From NCBI GenBank assembly GCA_050485385.1, contig JBJHBG010000165.1:1-7557 (forward strand): a stretch of 7,557 bases of DNA, in the 5' to 3' direction. Shown in pieces: positions 1 through 6,077 of the stretch (position 1 is its first letter; every line of letters begins with the position of its first letter). The notes beneath the pieces are model-generated. The model saw only the letters and a list, made by a program, of their open reading frames with translations, did not search any database and was not told the DNA's origin. The DNA comes from RECO01 sp050485385. GTDB lineage: Bacteria > Pseudomonadota > Alphaproteobacteria > Geminicoccales > Geminicoccaceae. The position numbers were made by a program, and so were the translations under genes.

Positions 1-33
1 GCCGACATGATCCTCGCGGACGCGCGGGCCTGA
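1..33 (+). CDS. C-terminal end of an unidentified upstream gene (partial)
   Basis: Frame 1 is open from the window edge to a TGA at 31-33 and encodes the tail ADMILADARA. All ten sense codons end in G or C, which fits the coding pattern of the rest of the window. Ten residues are too few to identify a family. If real, the gene ends 11 bases before the stress-type promoter at 44-68, so that promoter would separate this gene from the lipid kinase. It could also be a chance open stretch. Confidence 0.4.
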   Translation, partial: ADMILADARA

Positions 34-43
34 CGCATCCGTT

Positions 44-68
44 GGAACCGTCGGGTTTCGCCGACGTT
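44..68 (+). promoter_or_regulatory. EcfG-type general stress response promoter
   Basis: GGAAC at 44-48 and CGTT at 65-68 are separated by exactly 16 bases. This matches the consensus GGAAC-N16/17-CGTT known for EcfG (ECF15) sigma factors of Alphaproteobacteria with no mismatch. Transcription would start near 75, giving a leader of about 50 bases before the lipid kinase ATG at 127. The site lies in a non-coding gap at a sensible distance from a start codon, and no other exact match was found in the window. Function is inferred from the match alone. Confidence 0.65.
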
Positions 69-126
69 TGCGGTTGGAAGGTGCAGGTGGCTCGAGATCG
101 CCCGCCTGCTCTATGGAGCCTCCACG

Positions 127-1005
127 ATGGTCGAGCGAGCCTGCTTCATCGTCAATCCCGGCAAGGTCGAGGGGCTCGGCCTCGCCGACGAGGCGCGCCG
201 GCTCGATATCGAGACGATCGTGCCGGAGGACGTCGGCGACGCCGTCGCCGAGGCCGTCCGTAAGGGTTTCGCACGGATCGTGGTGGGTGGCGGCGACGGG
301 ACGGTGCACGCGGCGGTACGGCGCCTGCTCGCCGAGGAGGCGGGCCGCGAGGTCGCGTTGGGGATCGTCCCGCTCGGCACCGCCAACGACTTCGCGACCG
401 CCATCGGCCTGCCGACCGAGCCGTCGGCGGCCTTGCGCTTCGCCGTCGAGGGCGAAGCGTTGGCGACGGATGCCGGCTGCGGCACGAGCGGCTGTTTCGC
501 GAATGCCGTGTCGCTGGGTTTCGGGGCCGATGCCACGCGCGACACACCCGGCGACCTGAAGGCGGTGCTCGGACCGTTGGCTTACGTGGTGCGGGGGATC
601 GGCAGCTTCATGGACGCGCGGCCGCGGCGTGCACGCATAACCACGCCCGACGCGCGCTTCGAGGCGACGCTGCTGGTCGGTTCCATCTGCAACAGCGGCC
701 GAGTAGGCGGCTTCGTCATGGCGCCGACAGCCCGTGTCGACGACGGCCTCTTGGACCTCGTCGCGGTGGTCGACGTCTCGCCGGAAGTGCCGGGTACGAT
801 CCTGGAACTGGCACACGAGCTGGTGGCCGGGGACGAGGGCTCCGGCGCGCACGTTCGTCGTGCGCGGGCCGCCTGGATCGAGATCGAGCCGTTGGAGGCC
901 GAGGCGCAGACAGTCAACCTCGATGGCGAAGGTTACCGGCAGGAAGGCTCGGGCCGAATCGAGGTTCTCGCCGCAGCGCTGCGTGTCGTGCGGCCGACGT
1001 CCTAA
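127..1005 (+). CDS. Diacylglycerol kinase / YegS-type lipid kinase
   Basis: A 292-residue protein of the DAGK catalytic family. Members phosphorylate diacylglycerol or related lipids with ATP on the cytoplasmic face of the membrane, feeding phosphatidate back into phospholipid synthesis. Visible motifs in order: IVNP (residues 8-11), the nucleotide-binding GGGDGTVHA (54-62), PLGTANDFA (82-90), GGFVMAP (194-200), DDGLLDL (205-211) and NLDGE (264-268), the last matching the conserved DGE near the C-terminus. There is no membrane segment, as expected for soluble YegS/DgkB-type enzymes. The segment between IVNP and GGDGT is about ten residues shorter than in DgkB-type proteins as I recall them, and the usual NPxSG reads NPGKV. 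The ATG at 127 is preceded by GGAG at 115-118, eight bases away and inside the palindrome TGGAGCCTCCA (114-124). The gene follows an EcfG-type promoter, so stress induction is likely. The exact lipid substrate cannot be told. Its stop overlaps that of the convergent sigma factor gene. Confidence 0.9.
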   Translation: MVERACFIVNPGKVEGLGLADEARRLDIETIVPEDVGDAVAEAVRKGFARIVVGGGDGTVHAAVRRLLAEEAGREVALGIVPLGTANDFATAIGLPTEPSAALRFAVEGEALATDAGCGTSGCFANAVSLGFGADATRDTPGDLKAVLGPLAYVVRGIGSFMDARPRRARITTPDARFEATLLVGSICNSGRVGGFVMAPTARVDDGLLDLVAVVDVSPEVPGTILELAHELVAGDEGSGAHVRRARAAWIEIEPLEAEAQTVNLDGEGYRQEGSGRIEVLAAALRVVRPTS

Positions 1006-1550
1006 TGCACGCGCTCGCCGGCCCGTCGCGGCAGGGGCGGCATCGCCGTCGAGCGGCGATAGAGTTGGTGGAGGCGACTGCGCGCCCTGGACAGGCGCGA
1101 CTTGACGGTCCCGAGTTCCACCTCCAGCCGCTCGGCGGTTTCCTCGTAGGACAGTCCGGCACCGCCGATCAGGGCCAGAACTTGCTGGTCGCGGTCGGGC
1201 AGGCGGCGGAAGGCCTTGAGAAAGTCCTCCACGTCGAGCCGTTGGTGCTGCCCCGGGGCGACCACCAGCCGATGCGCCATTTCCTCCACCGGAGCGGGCG
1301 ATTCGCGGCGCTTGCGGCAGAGGCTGACGAAGCGGTTGCGCATGATGGTGAAGAGCCACGCGTGCAGGTTGGTGCCAGCCTCGAACCGGGCCTGGTGCGT
1401 CAAGGCCCGTTCGAGACAGTCCTGCACCAGATCGTCGGCGTCCGCTTCGGCGCGGGTCAGCGACAGCGCGAAGCGTCGCAGCGAAGGCACGGCATCGCCG
1501 AGTTCGGTTTCGAAAGACGTCATCAGATCCCGATCATCGGTTAGTCCCAT
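1002..1550 (-). CDS. ECF-type RNA polymerase sigma factor, EcfG-like
   Basis: A 182-residue group 4 (ECF) sigma factor with only the two core domains. Sigma2 spans about residues 18-83, with DDLVQD at 39-44 in the core-binding helix and GTNLHAWLFTIMRN at 59-72 in the -10 recognition segment. Sigma4 spans about 112-165, with the helix-turn-helix LSYEETAERLEVELGTVKSR (133-152). The GTN-AW-F-I-RN and LPxxx-LALIGG-G-SYEE-A patterns resemble EcfG/SigT general stress sigma factors, whose promoters read GGAAC-N16-CGTT. That assignment is from memory and moderate. There is no anti-sigma gene, phyR or nepR in the window, so any regulator is elsewhere. Two starts are possible: ATG at 1550, with AGG too close to serve well, or ATG at 1523 (residue 10), preceded by GGGA four bases upstream. 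The second matches the usual EcfG N-terminus better. The tail (165-182) is short and arginine/proline-rich. The TAG stop overlaps the kinase TAA. No convincing promoter was seen upstream on this strand. Confidence 0.88.
   Translation of the reverse strand: MGLTDDRDLMTSFETELGDAVPSLRRFALSLTRAEADADDLVQDCLERALTHQARFEAGTNLHAWLFTIMRNRFVSLCRKRRESPAPVEEMAHRLVVAPGQHQRLDVEDFLKAFRRLPDRDQQVLALIGGAGLSYEETAERLEVELGTVKSRLSRARSRLHQLYRRSTAMPPLPRRAGERVH
1042..1060. other. Perfect 7-bp stem-loop near the convergent gene ends
   Basis: ATCGCCG (1042-1048) pairs with CGGCGAT (1054-1060) around the 5-base loop TCGAG. It lies 37 bases past the lipid kinase stop and inside the end of the sigma factor coding region. 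It could slow or end transcription from the lipid kinase side, but no T-run follows on either strand, so it is not a standard intrinsic terminator. In GC-rich coding DNA such a stem can arise by chance. Confidence 0.2.
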
Positions 1551-1615
1551 ACCTGAATGATGGGGACCATGTCGACGAGATCAACCGGATGACTGGAAAG
1601 CAATCGAGCGTGTGT

Positions 1616-1643
1616 CGTGGTGTGGCAACGTGCTGCTACCACG
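1616..1643. repeat. Imperfect 28-bp dyad in the divergent intergenic gap
   Basis: CGTGGT (1616-1621) is mirrored by ACCACG (1638-1643), and near the same centre GCA (1625-1627) is mirrored by TGC (1631-1633). It sits between the divergent sigma factor and adaptor genes, about 35 bases upstream of the -35 element of the rightward promoter, where a regulator could act on both genes. No known operator is recognised. The rest of the 187-bp gap (1551-1737) holds the rightward promoter and ribosome binding site, and nothing else I can support. Confidence 0.3.
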
Positions 1644-1676
1644 GCCCGGGAAACGCCGACGCCATCAACAGCGCCC

Positions 1677-1705
1677 TTGGGATCGCGGTGCCGCGCGCCT
1701 ATATT
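1677..1705 (+). promoter_or_regulatory. Sigma70-like promoter for the adaptor/Mla gene cluster
   Basis: TTGGGA (1677-1682) as -35 and TATATT (1700-1705) as -10 are separated by 17 bases. The -10 matches TATAAT at 5 of 6 positions and the -35 matches TTGACA at 4 of 6, in an AT-richer pocket of very GC-rich DNA. Transcription would start near 1712, about 26 bases before the GTG at 1738. The spacer contains the small palindrome CGCGG-TG-CCGCG (1684-1695), a possible operator, though this may be chance. Confidence 0.5.
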
Positions 1706-1727
1706 GCTGAATCATTCGAGCAAAAGC

Positions 1728-1733
1728 GGAGGG
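1728..1733 (+). promoter_or_regulatory. Shine-Dalgarno site that fixes a GTG start
   Basis: GGAGGG lies four bases upstream of GTG at 1738. An ATG at 1734 directly abuts the site and opens a different frame whose product looks non-coding. A TGA in the GTG frame at 1708-1710 leaves 1738 as the only usable start for the adaptor. Confidence 0.6.
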
Positions 1734-1737
1734 ATGC

Positions 1738-2805
1738 GTGGCAAAGAGGTGGTTGACGGCGCGCACGGGGCTGTTGGGTCTCGTCGGTGTCGGTGTGACG
1801 GTCTGGGCGGTGTCGGCCGTGCTGACGCCGTCGCCGGACCCGCAGATGACGACCCCCGCCACGATGGACGTCGATGCCGTGGAGGTGGAGATCGGCGAGG
1901 TCGTCCTCGGAGATGCCACGACCTACCACCGCGCTCCCGGCGCGGTGGTGGCGGCCGAGGCGATGCCCGTGCCGGCGCCGCAGGGCGGCGCCATCGACGT
2001 TTTCGAGGTGACGGACGGCGACGACGTGGAACAGGGCGACATCATCGTGCGCATGCAGCAGGTCGCCGAGACCGCGTCCCTCATGTCGGCCGAGGCGCGC
2101 TTCGAGCAGGCCGAGGCGGTGCTCGCGCGCGCCGAGAACGTGGCCGGCACCGACCTCGACGTCGGCGTCGACAAGGCCGCGCTCGAGGCCGAAGTGGAGC
2201 AGGCGCGGCGTCAACTCGAATCGGCGCGGGACGCCGTCGAGGCGCACAACGTTCGCGCACCCTTCGCCGGCCGGGTGCAACTGATCGAAGGGTTGGCCAT
2301 GGGCTCGGTGGTCATGAGCGGCGATCCGGTCGCCGCGATCTCGACCGAAGATCGCTTGTTGGTGCGCTTCGAGGTGCCGCGCGAACTGGCGCCCGCGGTC
2401 AGCCAGGGCACGACGATCGAGGTCGTGGCCGACGACGGCGCCGCGTTGGAGGCCGTCGTCGAGGCCGAGGTCGGAGGCGAGGCGACCGTTGGCGAGGTGC
2501 TCACCATCGAGGCGACCCTCGCCGTCGGCGAAGTGACCTTGGCCGAGGGCAGCACGGTCGACGTGCGCGTGCCGATCGAGCGGGCGGAGGCAAGGCCGAT
2601 GGTGCCGGCGGGGGCCGTCGCGCAGGGGCCGACGGGTGCGCTCGTCTTCCGCGTCACCGACGGCATCGCTCGCGGCGTGCCGGTGCAGACCGGTGCGACC
2701 AGTGCGGCCGGGGTCGAGGTCATGGGGGCGCTGCAGCCCGGCGACCGGGTGGTGGTTTCCGACCTGGATGCCGTCGGCGACGGCGTGCCCGTGCGGGAAC
2801 GCTGA
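1738..2805 (+). CDS. Periplasmic adaptor (membrane fusion protein), RND/HlyD type
   Basis: A 355-residue membrane fusion protein. Such proteins anchor in the inner membrane and bridge a pump to an outer membrane channel across the periplasm. Seen in order: an N-terminal hydrophobic anchor (about 11-30) with no lipobox cysteine; the first lipoyl half (about 68-105, with a GDDVEQGDII pattern); an alpha-helical hairpin rich in Ala/Glu/Gln (about 106-170); the second lipoyl half with the family motif VRAPFAGRV (172-180) and AISTEDRLLVRFEVP leading into the beta-barrel (about 200-282); and a membrane-proximal domain with MVPAGAVAQG...VFRVTDG and GALQPGDRVVVSDLDAVGDG (about 288-350). The protein is very acidic and has only two lysines. 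No RND pump, ABC exporter or outer membrane factor is adjacent. The next gene is a sensor in the same direction 81 bases on, so it may share a transcript with the Mla-type genes. Cargo is unknown. Confidence 0.85.
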   Translation: MAKRWLTARTGLLGLVGVGVTVWAVSAVLTPSPDPQMTTPATMDVDAVEVEIGEVVLGDATTYHRAPGAVVAAEAMPVPAPQGGAIDVFEVTDGDDVEQGDIIVRMQQVAETASLMSAEARFEQAEAVLARAENVAGTDLDVGVDKAALEAEVEQARRQLESARDAVEAHNVRAPFAGRVQLIEGLAMGSVVMSGDPVAAISTEDRLLVRFEVPRELAPAVSQGTTIEVVADDGAALEAVVEAEVGGEATVGEVLTIEATLAVGEVTLAEGSTVDVRVPIERAEARPMVPAGAVAQGPTGALVFRVTDGIARGVPVQTGATSAAGVEVMGALQPGDRVVVSDLDAVGDGVPVRER

Positions 2806-2843
2806 GCGCGCGAAAAGGGCTTGGCCCCTATCGCCCGGTCGGC

Positions 2844-2868
2844 GTAACCCCAAGGTCGATGGAGCGTT
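2844..2868 (+). promoter_or_regulatory. Weak candidate EcfG-type promoter before the sensor gene
   Basis: GTAAC (2844-2848) and CGTT (2865-2868) are exactly 16 bases apart, one mismatch from the EcfG consensus GGAAC-N16-CGTT. Against it, transcription would start near 2875, only about 12 bases before the GTG at 2887 and at the end of the GGGAG ribosome binding site (2871-2875). The surrounding 81-bp gap also holds a short GGGC-TTG-GCCC hairpin (2817-2827) without a T-run, so a terminator is not supported. Confidence 0.2.
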
Positions 2869-2886
2869 CGGGGAGCGTCGGCACGG

Positions 2887-5286
2887 GTGCGTACCGCCGA
2901 GGAGATCGTCGACACGTCGTTGCCGCCCGGCGAGACCGTCGTCGGCACTGGACGGCATTGGCTGCGCCTGCTGATCCCCGGCATCGCCGCACTGCTACTG
3001 GTCGCGGCCATCGTCGGCATCACCCTGCACAATGCGCGGGTCAACCGTGAGGACGCGCTGCGGCTCACCGAGGACTTGATCCAGGCACTGGAGACCGCCG
3101 TCCAGCGCGAGGTCCAGGCCTATCTCGCGGGGCCGCGCGCCGTCGCGCGCTTCATGGCGGACATCGCCGACGGTGGTATCGCCGGCGAGCCCGTCGAGGA
3201 CGCGGCCATCGAGCGGGTGATGCGGACCATGATGCGGCGCGTCTCGACCATCGGCGGCATCTTCATCGGCGATGCCGAGGGCGACTTCCTCATGGTGCAG
3301 CGGGACGAGGGGACGGAGCGGCTGGTGACCAAGTTCGTCGCCAACCGGCCGGACGCGCGCGTCGTTCGCTTGCAGGAACGCGACGGCGAGGATCGTCTCG
3401 TCGACGAGCGCATCGATCCGGACGACGCCTACGATCCGCGCACGCGCGGCTGGTTCCGTGACGCCGTCGCCCATCCGGGTCTGCGTTGGAGCGACGTCTA
3501 TCGGTTCTTCACGACGGGCGAACTCGGCATCACGGCATCGGTGCGCGCGGACGTGGCGCCCGGCGTCCGCACCACCGTGGCCGGCGTCGATCTGGAACTG
3601 GCGGCGATGGGGCGCTTCCTCGACCGGGTGGACCTCGGCGCCGAGGGGCGAGTTGCGGTGATCCAGACCGATGGCCGGCTGATCGCGTTTCCGAGCGGCC
3701 GCGATTGGGCCGGCGACGTCGCCGCGTTCGGCGAGGCGGCCTTGCACCTGGAGGCGCTCGGCGATCCGGCGCTGAACCAAGCCTTCCAGCGCTTTCGCGT
3801 CGGCGGCCAGACGCGAAGCATCGCGCTGATCGGGGATGCCCGCTACATCGTCTCGGCAAGCTCGCTGGCGGCGGTGGTGGGCCGCGACTGGTGGCTCTTG
3901 ATGGTGGTGCCCGAGAGCCAGTTCGTCGGCTTCGTCGCCGACAACGCGCGGCGCAGCCTGTTCTTGTCCCTGGCGGTGGTGGCGCTGGCCGTGCTCGCTG
4001 CCGGCATCTTGACCTATCAGGGGGTTCAGGCCGACGCGCGGGTGGCGCGTGCACGGCGCGCCGAGCGGGCGATCCAGGACCAGGGCCGCGTGCTGGCTGC
4101 ATTGGGGCGTATTCACGGCCTTGCCGATCCGCACGACGACGCCAGTCTGGAGGCGCTGGTTCGCGTCGCGGCGGATGCGCTCGGCGCCCGTCGCCTCGGC
4201 GTCTGGCGGCTGGACGTCGCCAACCGGCGGCTGCTCAGCCTCGAGATCTTCGACCAGGAAACGCGTGGCCATACGGCGGCCGCGGCGCTGCCGGCGGATC
4301 ATCTGGGGCCGCATTGGGAGGCGCTGGTCGCGGGGCGCAGCTTCGTCGTCGAAGCGACCGAGACCAGCGCGGACCCGCTCGTCCGCTTCTACCTCGCGCC
4401 GAGCGGCACGCGCGAACTGCGCTCGTTGCCCGTCGTCGGCGCCGACGGCAAGCCCGCCGGCGCCTTGTGGTTGGAGGATGCGGGCCGGCTTGCGGCGCGG
4501 ACCTCGACGACCGAGGGTATTGCGGAACTGGTCGCCGGACTGGTGGCGCCGCGGCTCCGCCGGCATGCGGCCGAACCGCTGTCGTACGCGGCAACGCGGG
4601 AGGCGCCGAGCGCCGTGCCGGCGCGCGGTTCGCTCGCCGAGGTCGCCCCGGAGGCCCTGCGCCGAGCCGACATCAGGAGCCAACGCGAACGGGGCCTCCT
4701 GCGCGCGATTCACGATCGGCTGGGCGGCGAGGAGCGTCTGGCGGCCGCCGTGTTCCCGCGTCTCGCCGTGCTCAGCCTCCGGTTCGGCGACGACTTGGCA
4801 CTGGCGGCCAGGGCCGGCGACGGCGGCTCGCTGCTCGAAGGGCTCGTCGCGCGCACGGCCGCGGCGGCGGAACGCCACGGGGTGCGCTACCTCAAGCTGT
4901 TGGGCGACGAGGTGGTGGCGGCCGACGACTTCGACGGCGATGCCGCCGCGGCGGCAAAGGCGATCGCCAGCCTCGCCCTCGATCTCCAAATCCTCTGCCG
5001 CGAGTCGTTCGCGCCGCACGGCGGAACCCCCGCCTATCGGATCGGTATCGACGTCGCCAGTGCCATGGGGGCCTCGACCGGCTTCGGCGACGCTGCCTTC
5101 GATCTTTGGGGCGACGCCGTGCGGCTCGCGGGAGCGCTGTCCGCCAGTGCGCCGTCGACGTCCATCCAGGTGAGCGAGAGCGCCTACGAGGTGCTCAAGA
5201 CGGACTATCTCCTGCGGCGGCGCGGCTCCTTCTTCATCGCCGACGTCGGTGCTGCGGAGACCTTCGTGCTGGTAGGCACGCTTTGA
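2887..5286 (+). CDS. Membrane sensor: dCACHE, GAF and degenerate class III cyclase domain
   Basis: A 799-residue inner-membrane sensor. TM1 is about residues 27-47 and TM2 about 357-379. Between them is a periplasmic dCACHE-type ligand domain with the typical YDPRTRGWF (182-190) and WSDVYRFFTTGELGITASV (201-219). After TM2 come a helical linker (about 380-410), a GAF-like domain (about 412-555) and a class III nucleotidyl cyclase homology domain (about 620-797). The cyclase domain keeps K670 and D674 in KLLGDEVVA, RIGIDVASAMG (718-728) and FDLWGDAV (738-745). The first metal aspartate of the canonical FADIxGFT position aligns with R632, and the transition-state Asn and Arg of VNxAxR are R746 and A750. 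Cyclase activity is therefore doubtful; D635 or D636 could replace the metal ligand only if the alignment shifts. No HAMP, kinase or GGDEF domain is visible. The GTG start has GGGAG 11 bases upstream and is the only in-frame start after a TAA at 2845. Its TGA overlaps the TTG start of the MlaE-type gene, so the sensor is probably made together with the transporter. Ligand unknown. Confidence 0.82.
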   Translation: MRTAEEIVDTSLPPGETVVGTGRHWLRLLIPGIAALLLVAAIVGITLHNARVNREDALRLTEDLIQALETAVQREVQAYLAGPRAVARFMADIADGGIAGEPVEDAAIERVMRTMMRRVSTIGGIFIGDAEGDFLMVQRDEGTERLVTKFVANRPDARVVRLQERDGEDRLVDERIDPDDAYDPRTRGWFRDAVAHPGLRWSDVYRFFTTGELGITASVRADVAPGVRTTVAGVDLELAAMGRFLDRVDLGAEGRVAVIQTDGRLIAFPSGRDWAGDVAAFGEAALHLEALGDPALNQAFQRFRVGGQTRSIALIGDARYIVSASSLAAVVGRDWWLLMVVPESQFVGFVADNARRSLFLSLAVVALAVLAAGILTYQGVQADARVARARRAERAIQDQGRVLAALGRIHGLADPHDDASLEALVRVAADALGARRLGVWRLDVANRRLLSLEIFDQETRGHTAAAALPADHLGPHWEALVAGRSFVVEATETSADPLVRFYLAPSGTRELRSLPVVGADGKPAGALWLEDAGRLAARTSTTEGIAELVAGLVAPRLRRHAAEPLSYAATREAPSAVPARGSLAEVAPEALRRADIRSQRERGLLRAIHDRLGGEERLAAAVFPRLAVLSLRFGDDLALAARAGDGGSLLEGLVARTAAAAERHGVRYLKLLGDEVVAADDFDGDAAAAAKAIASLALDLQILCRESFAPHGGTPAYRIGIDVASAMGASTGFGDAAFDLWGDAVRLAGALSASAPSTSIQVSESAYEVLKTDYLLRRRGSFFIADVGAAETFVLVGTL
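5271..5276 (+). promoter_or_regulatory. Ribosome binding site supporting a TTG start
   Basis: GGTAGG lies six bases before TTG at 5283. The TTG shares bases with the sensor stop (TTGA, 5283-5286), the same kind of 4-base overlap as the two ATGA junctions downstream. Together these favour TTG at 5283 over the next in-frame TTG at 5298. Confidence 0.5.
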
Positions 5287-6077
5287 GCACGGCGATCTTG
5301 CGGCAGCGCGCGCCCGTCGGCGGCTGGCGGCAGACGCTGGAGGGCAGTTGGCCGGCGCTGGCGGCGGGTATTCTGGCGACCAGCCTCGTTGCCGCGCTGC
5401 GGCCGTCGAGCTGGCGCCGTCCGGTCAGTGATGCGTTCTGGCGGGCGCTCGGCTTCGCCACGCTCGGCTCGGCGCTGACGATCGTGGTGGCGGCGGCGGT
5501 GGTCGGCATAGGTGTGGTCGCGCAGGCGCTGATCTGGCTGGACGAACTGGGCGAGCAGGAGGTGGTGCGCTCGACCCTGATGCGCGTCCTGATCCGCGAG
5601 GTCGCGCCCGTCACCGTCGCTCTGGTGATGCTCGGGCGCTCCGGCCTCGTCCACCTGACCGAGCTCGCCCGCCTGCGTGACGACGGCACGCTGCGCGTGC
5701 TCCGGGCCGAGGGCATCGATCCGTTCCTTCTCGTGGCGATGCCGGTGGTGCTCGCCATCGGCATCGCCACCTTCTGTCATGCCGTCTCGTTCACGGTGCT
5801 GGCCGTCGGCGTCGGCTACGCCTTGGCGGCGCTCCTCGGCTTGAGCGTCCTCGGCCTTGGCGAGTTCGTCTTCGCCGTCAGCCGCGACCTCGGCGCGACC
5901 GGTGTCCTGATCCTGCCGATCAAGTCGTTCCTGATCGGTCTCATGATCGGTGCGGTGGTCTGCGCCACGGCGTTGCAGCCGCTGCGCGGCGAGCGCCAGC
6001 TCGTGTTGCCGCACGGTTTCTTCCGCAGCCTGATCGTGGTCTTCGTGGCCAGTGCCACCTTGAGCCTGATGCTATGA
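5283..6077 (+). CDS. MlaE-family ABC transporter permease
   Basis: A 264-residue integral membrane protein of the MlaE (phospholipid ABC permease) family, close to the usual length of about 260. In E. coli, MlaE forms the membrane core of MlaFEDB, which moves phospholipids between inner membrane and periplasmic carriers. Visible: an N-terminal amphipathic/hydrophobic stretch (about 18-40), then several membrane segments (about 58-85, 100-122, 147-198 in two or three passes, 206-232 and 246-264). The family core is LIREVAPVTVALVMLGRSG (103-121), a TEL (126-128) at the place of the family AELGTM, and GIDPFLLVAMPVVLA (144-158). The LPIKSFLIGL pattern (211-220) also matches MlaE proteins. The cytoplasmic stretch between TEL and GIDP, which contacts the ATPase in known MlaFE structures, diverges strongly from the family's MKVTEEIDAL type. 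The start is TTG, overlapping the sensor stop by four bases; the stop overlaps the next ATG as ATGA. Cargo is probably lipid, by family. Confidence 0.85.
   Translation: MSTAILRQRAPVGGWRQTLEGSWPALAAGILATSLVAALRPSSWRRPVSDAFWRALGFATLGSALTIVVAAAVVGIGVVAQALIWLDELGEQEVVRSTLMRVLIREVAPVTVALVMLGRSGLVHLTELARLRDDGTLRVLRAEGIDPFLLVAMPVVLAIGIATFCHAVSFTVLAVGVGYALAALLGLSVLGLGEFVFAVSRDLGATGVLILPIKSFLIGLMIGAVVCATALQPLRGERQLVLPHGFFRSLIVVFVASATLSLML

Noticed and set aside
1005..1544. Plus-strand open frame of 179 codons opposite the sigma factor
   Set aside because: Antisense shadow. The minus strand encodes clear sigma2 and sigma4 domains.
2796..2822. GGAAC at 2796-2800 as a second stress promoter at the end of the adaptor gene
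   Set aside because: No CGTT occurs 16 or 17 bases downstream; those positions read GGGC and GGCT.
1699..2958. Long open frame on the minus strand (419 codons) opposite the adaptor gene
   Set aside because: Shadow of the adaptor coding frame. It spans the gap and both gene ends, and its product is low-complexity with no known motif.
1617..3050. Plus-strand frame of 477 codons overlapping the adaptor, including an ATG at 1734
   Set aside because: Arg/Gly-rich shadow frame with no domain. The adaptor in the neighbouring frame has clear membrane-fusion-protein motifs.
2995..5019. Long open frame on the minus strand (674 codons) opposite the sensor gene
   Set aside because: It is the mirror of a gene with almost all codons ending in G or C, which removes stops from the antisense frame. 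The product has no recognisable domain and is rich in Arg/His/Gly.
3486..5282. Reading the MlaE gene as the end of an 863-residue protein starting inside the sensor gene
   Set aside because: The first 599 residues are Arg/Gly-rich out-of-frame sequence. Recognisable MlaE sequence begins only at TTG 5283, which has a ribosome binding site.
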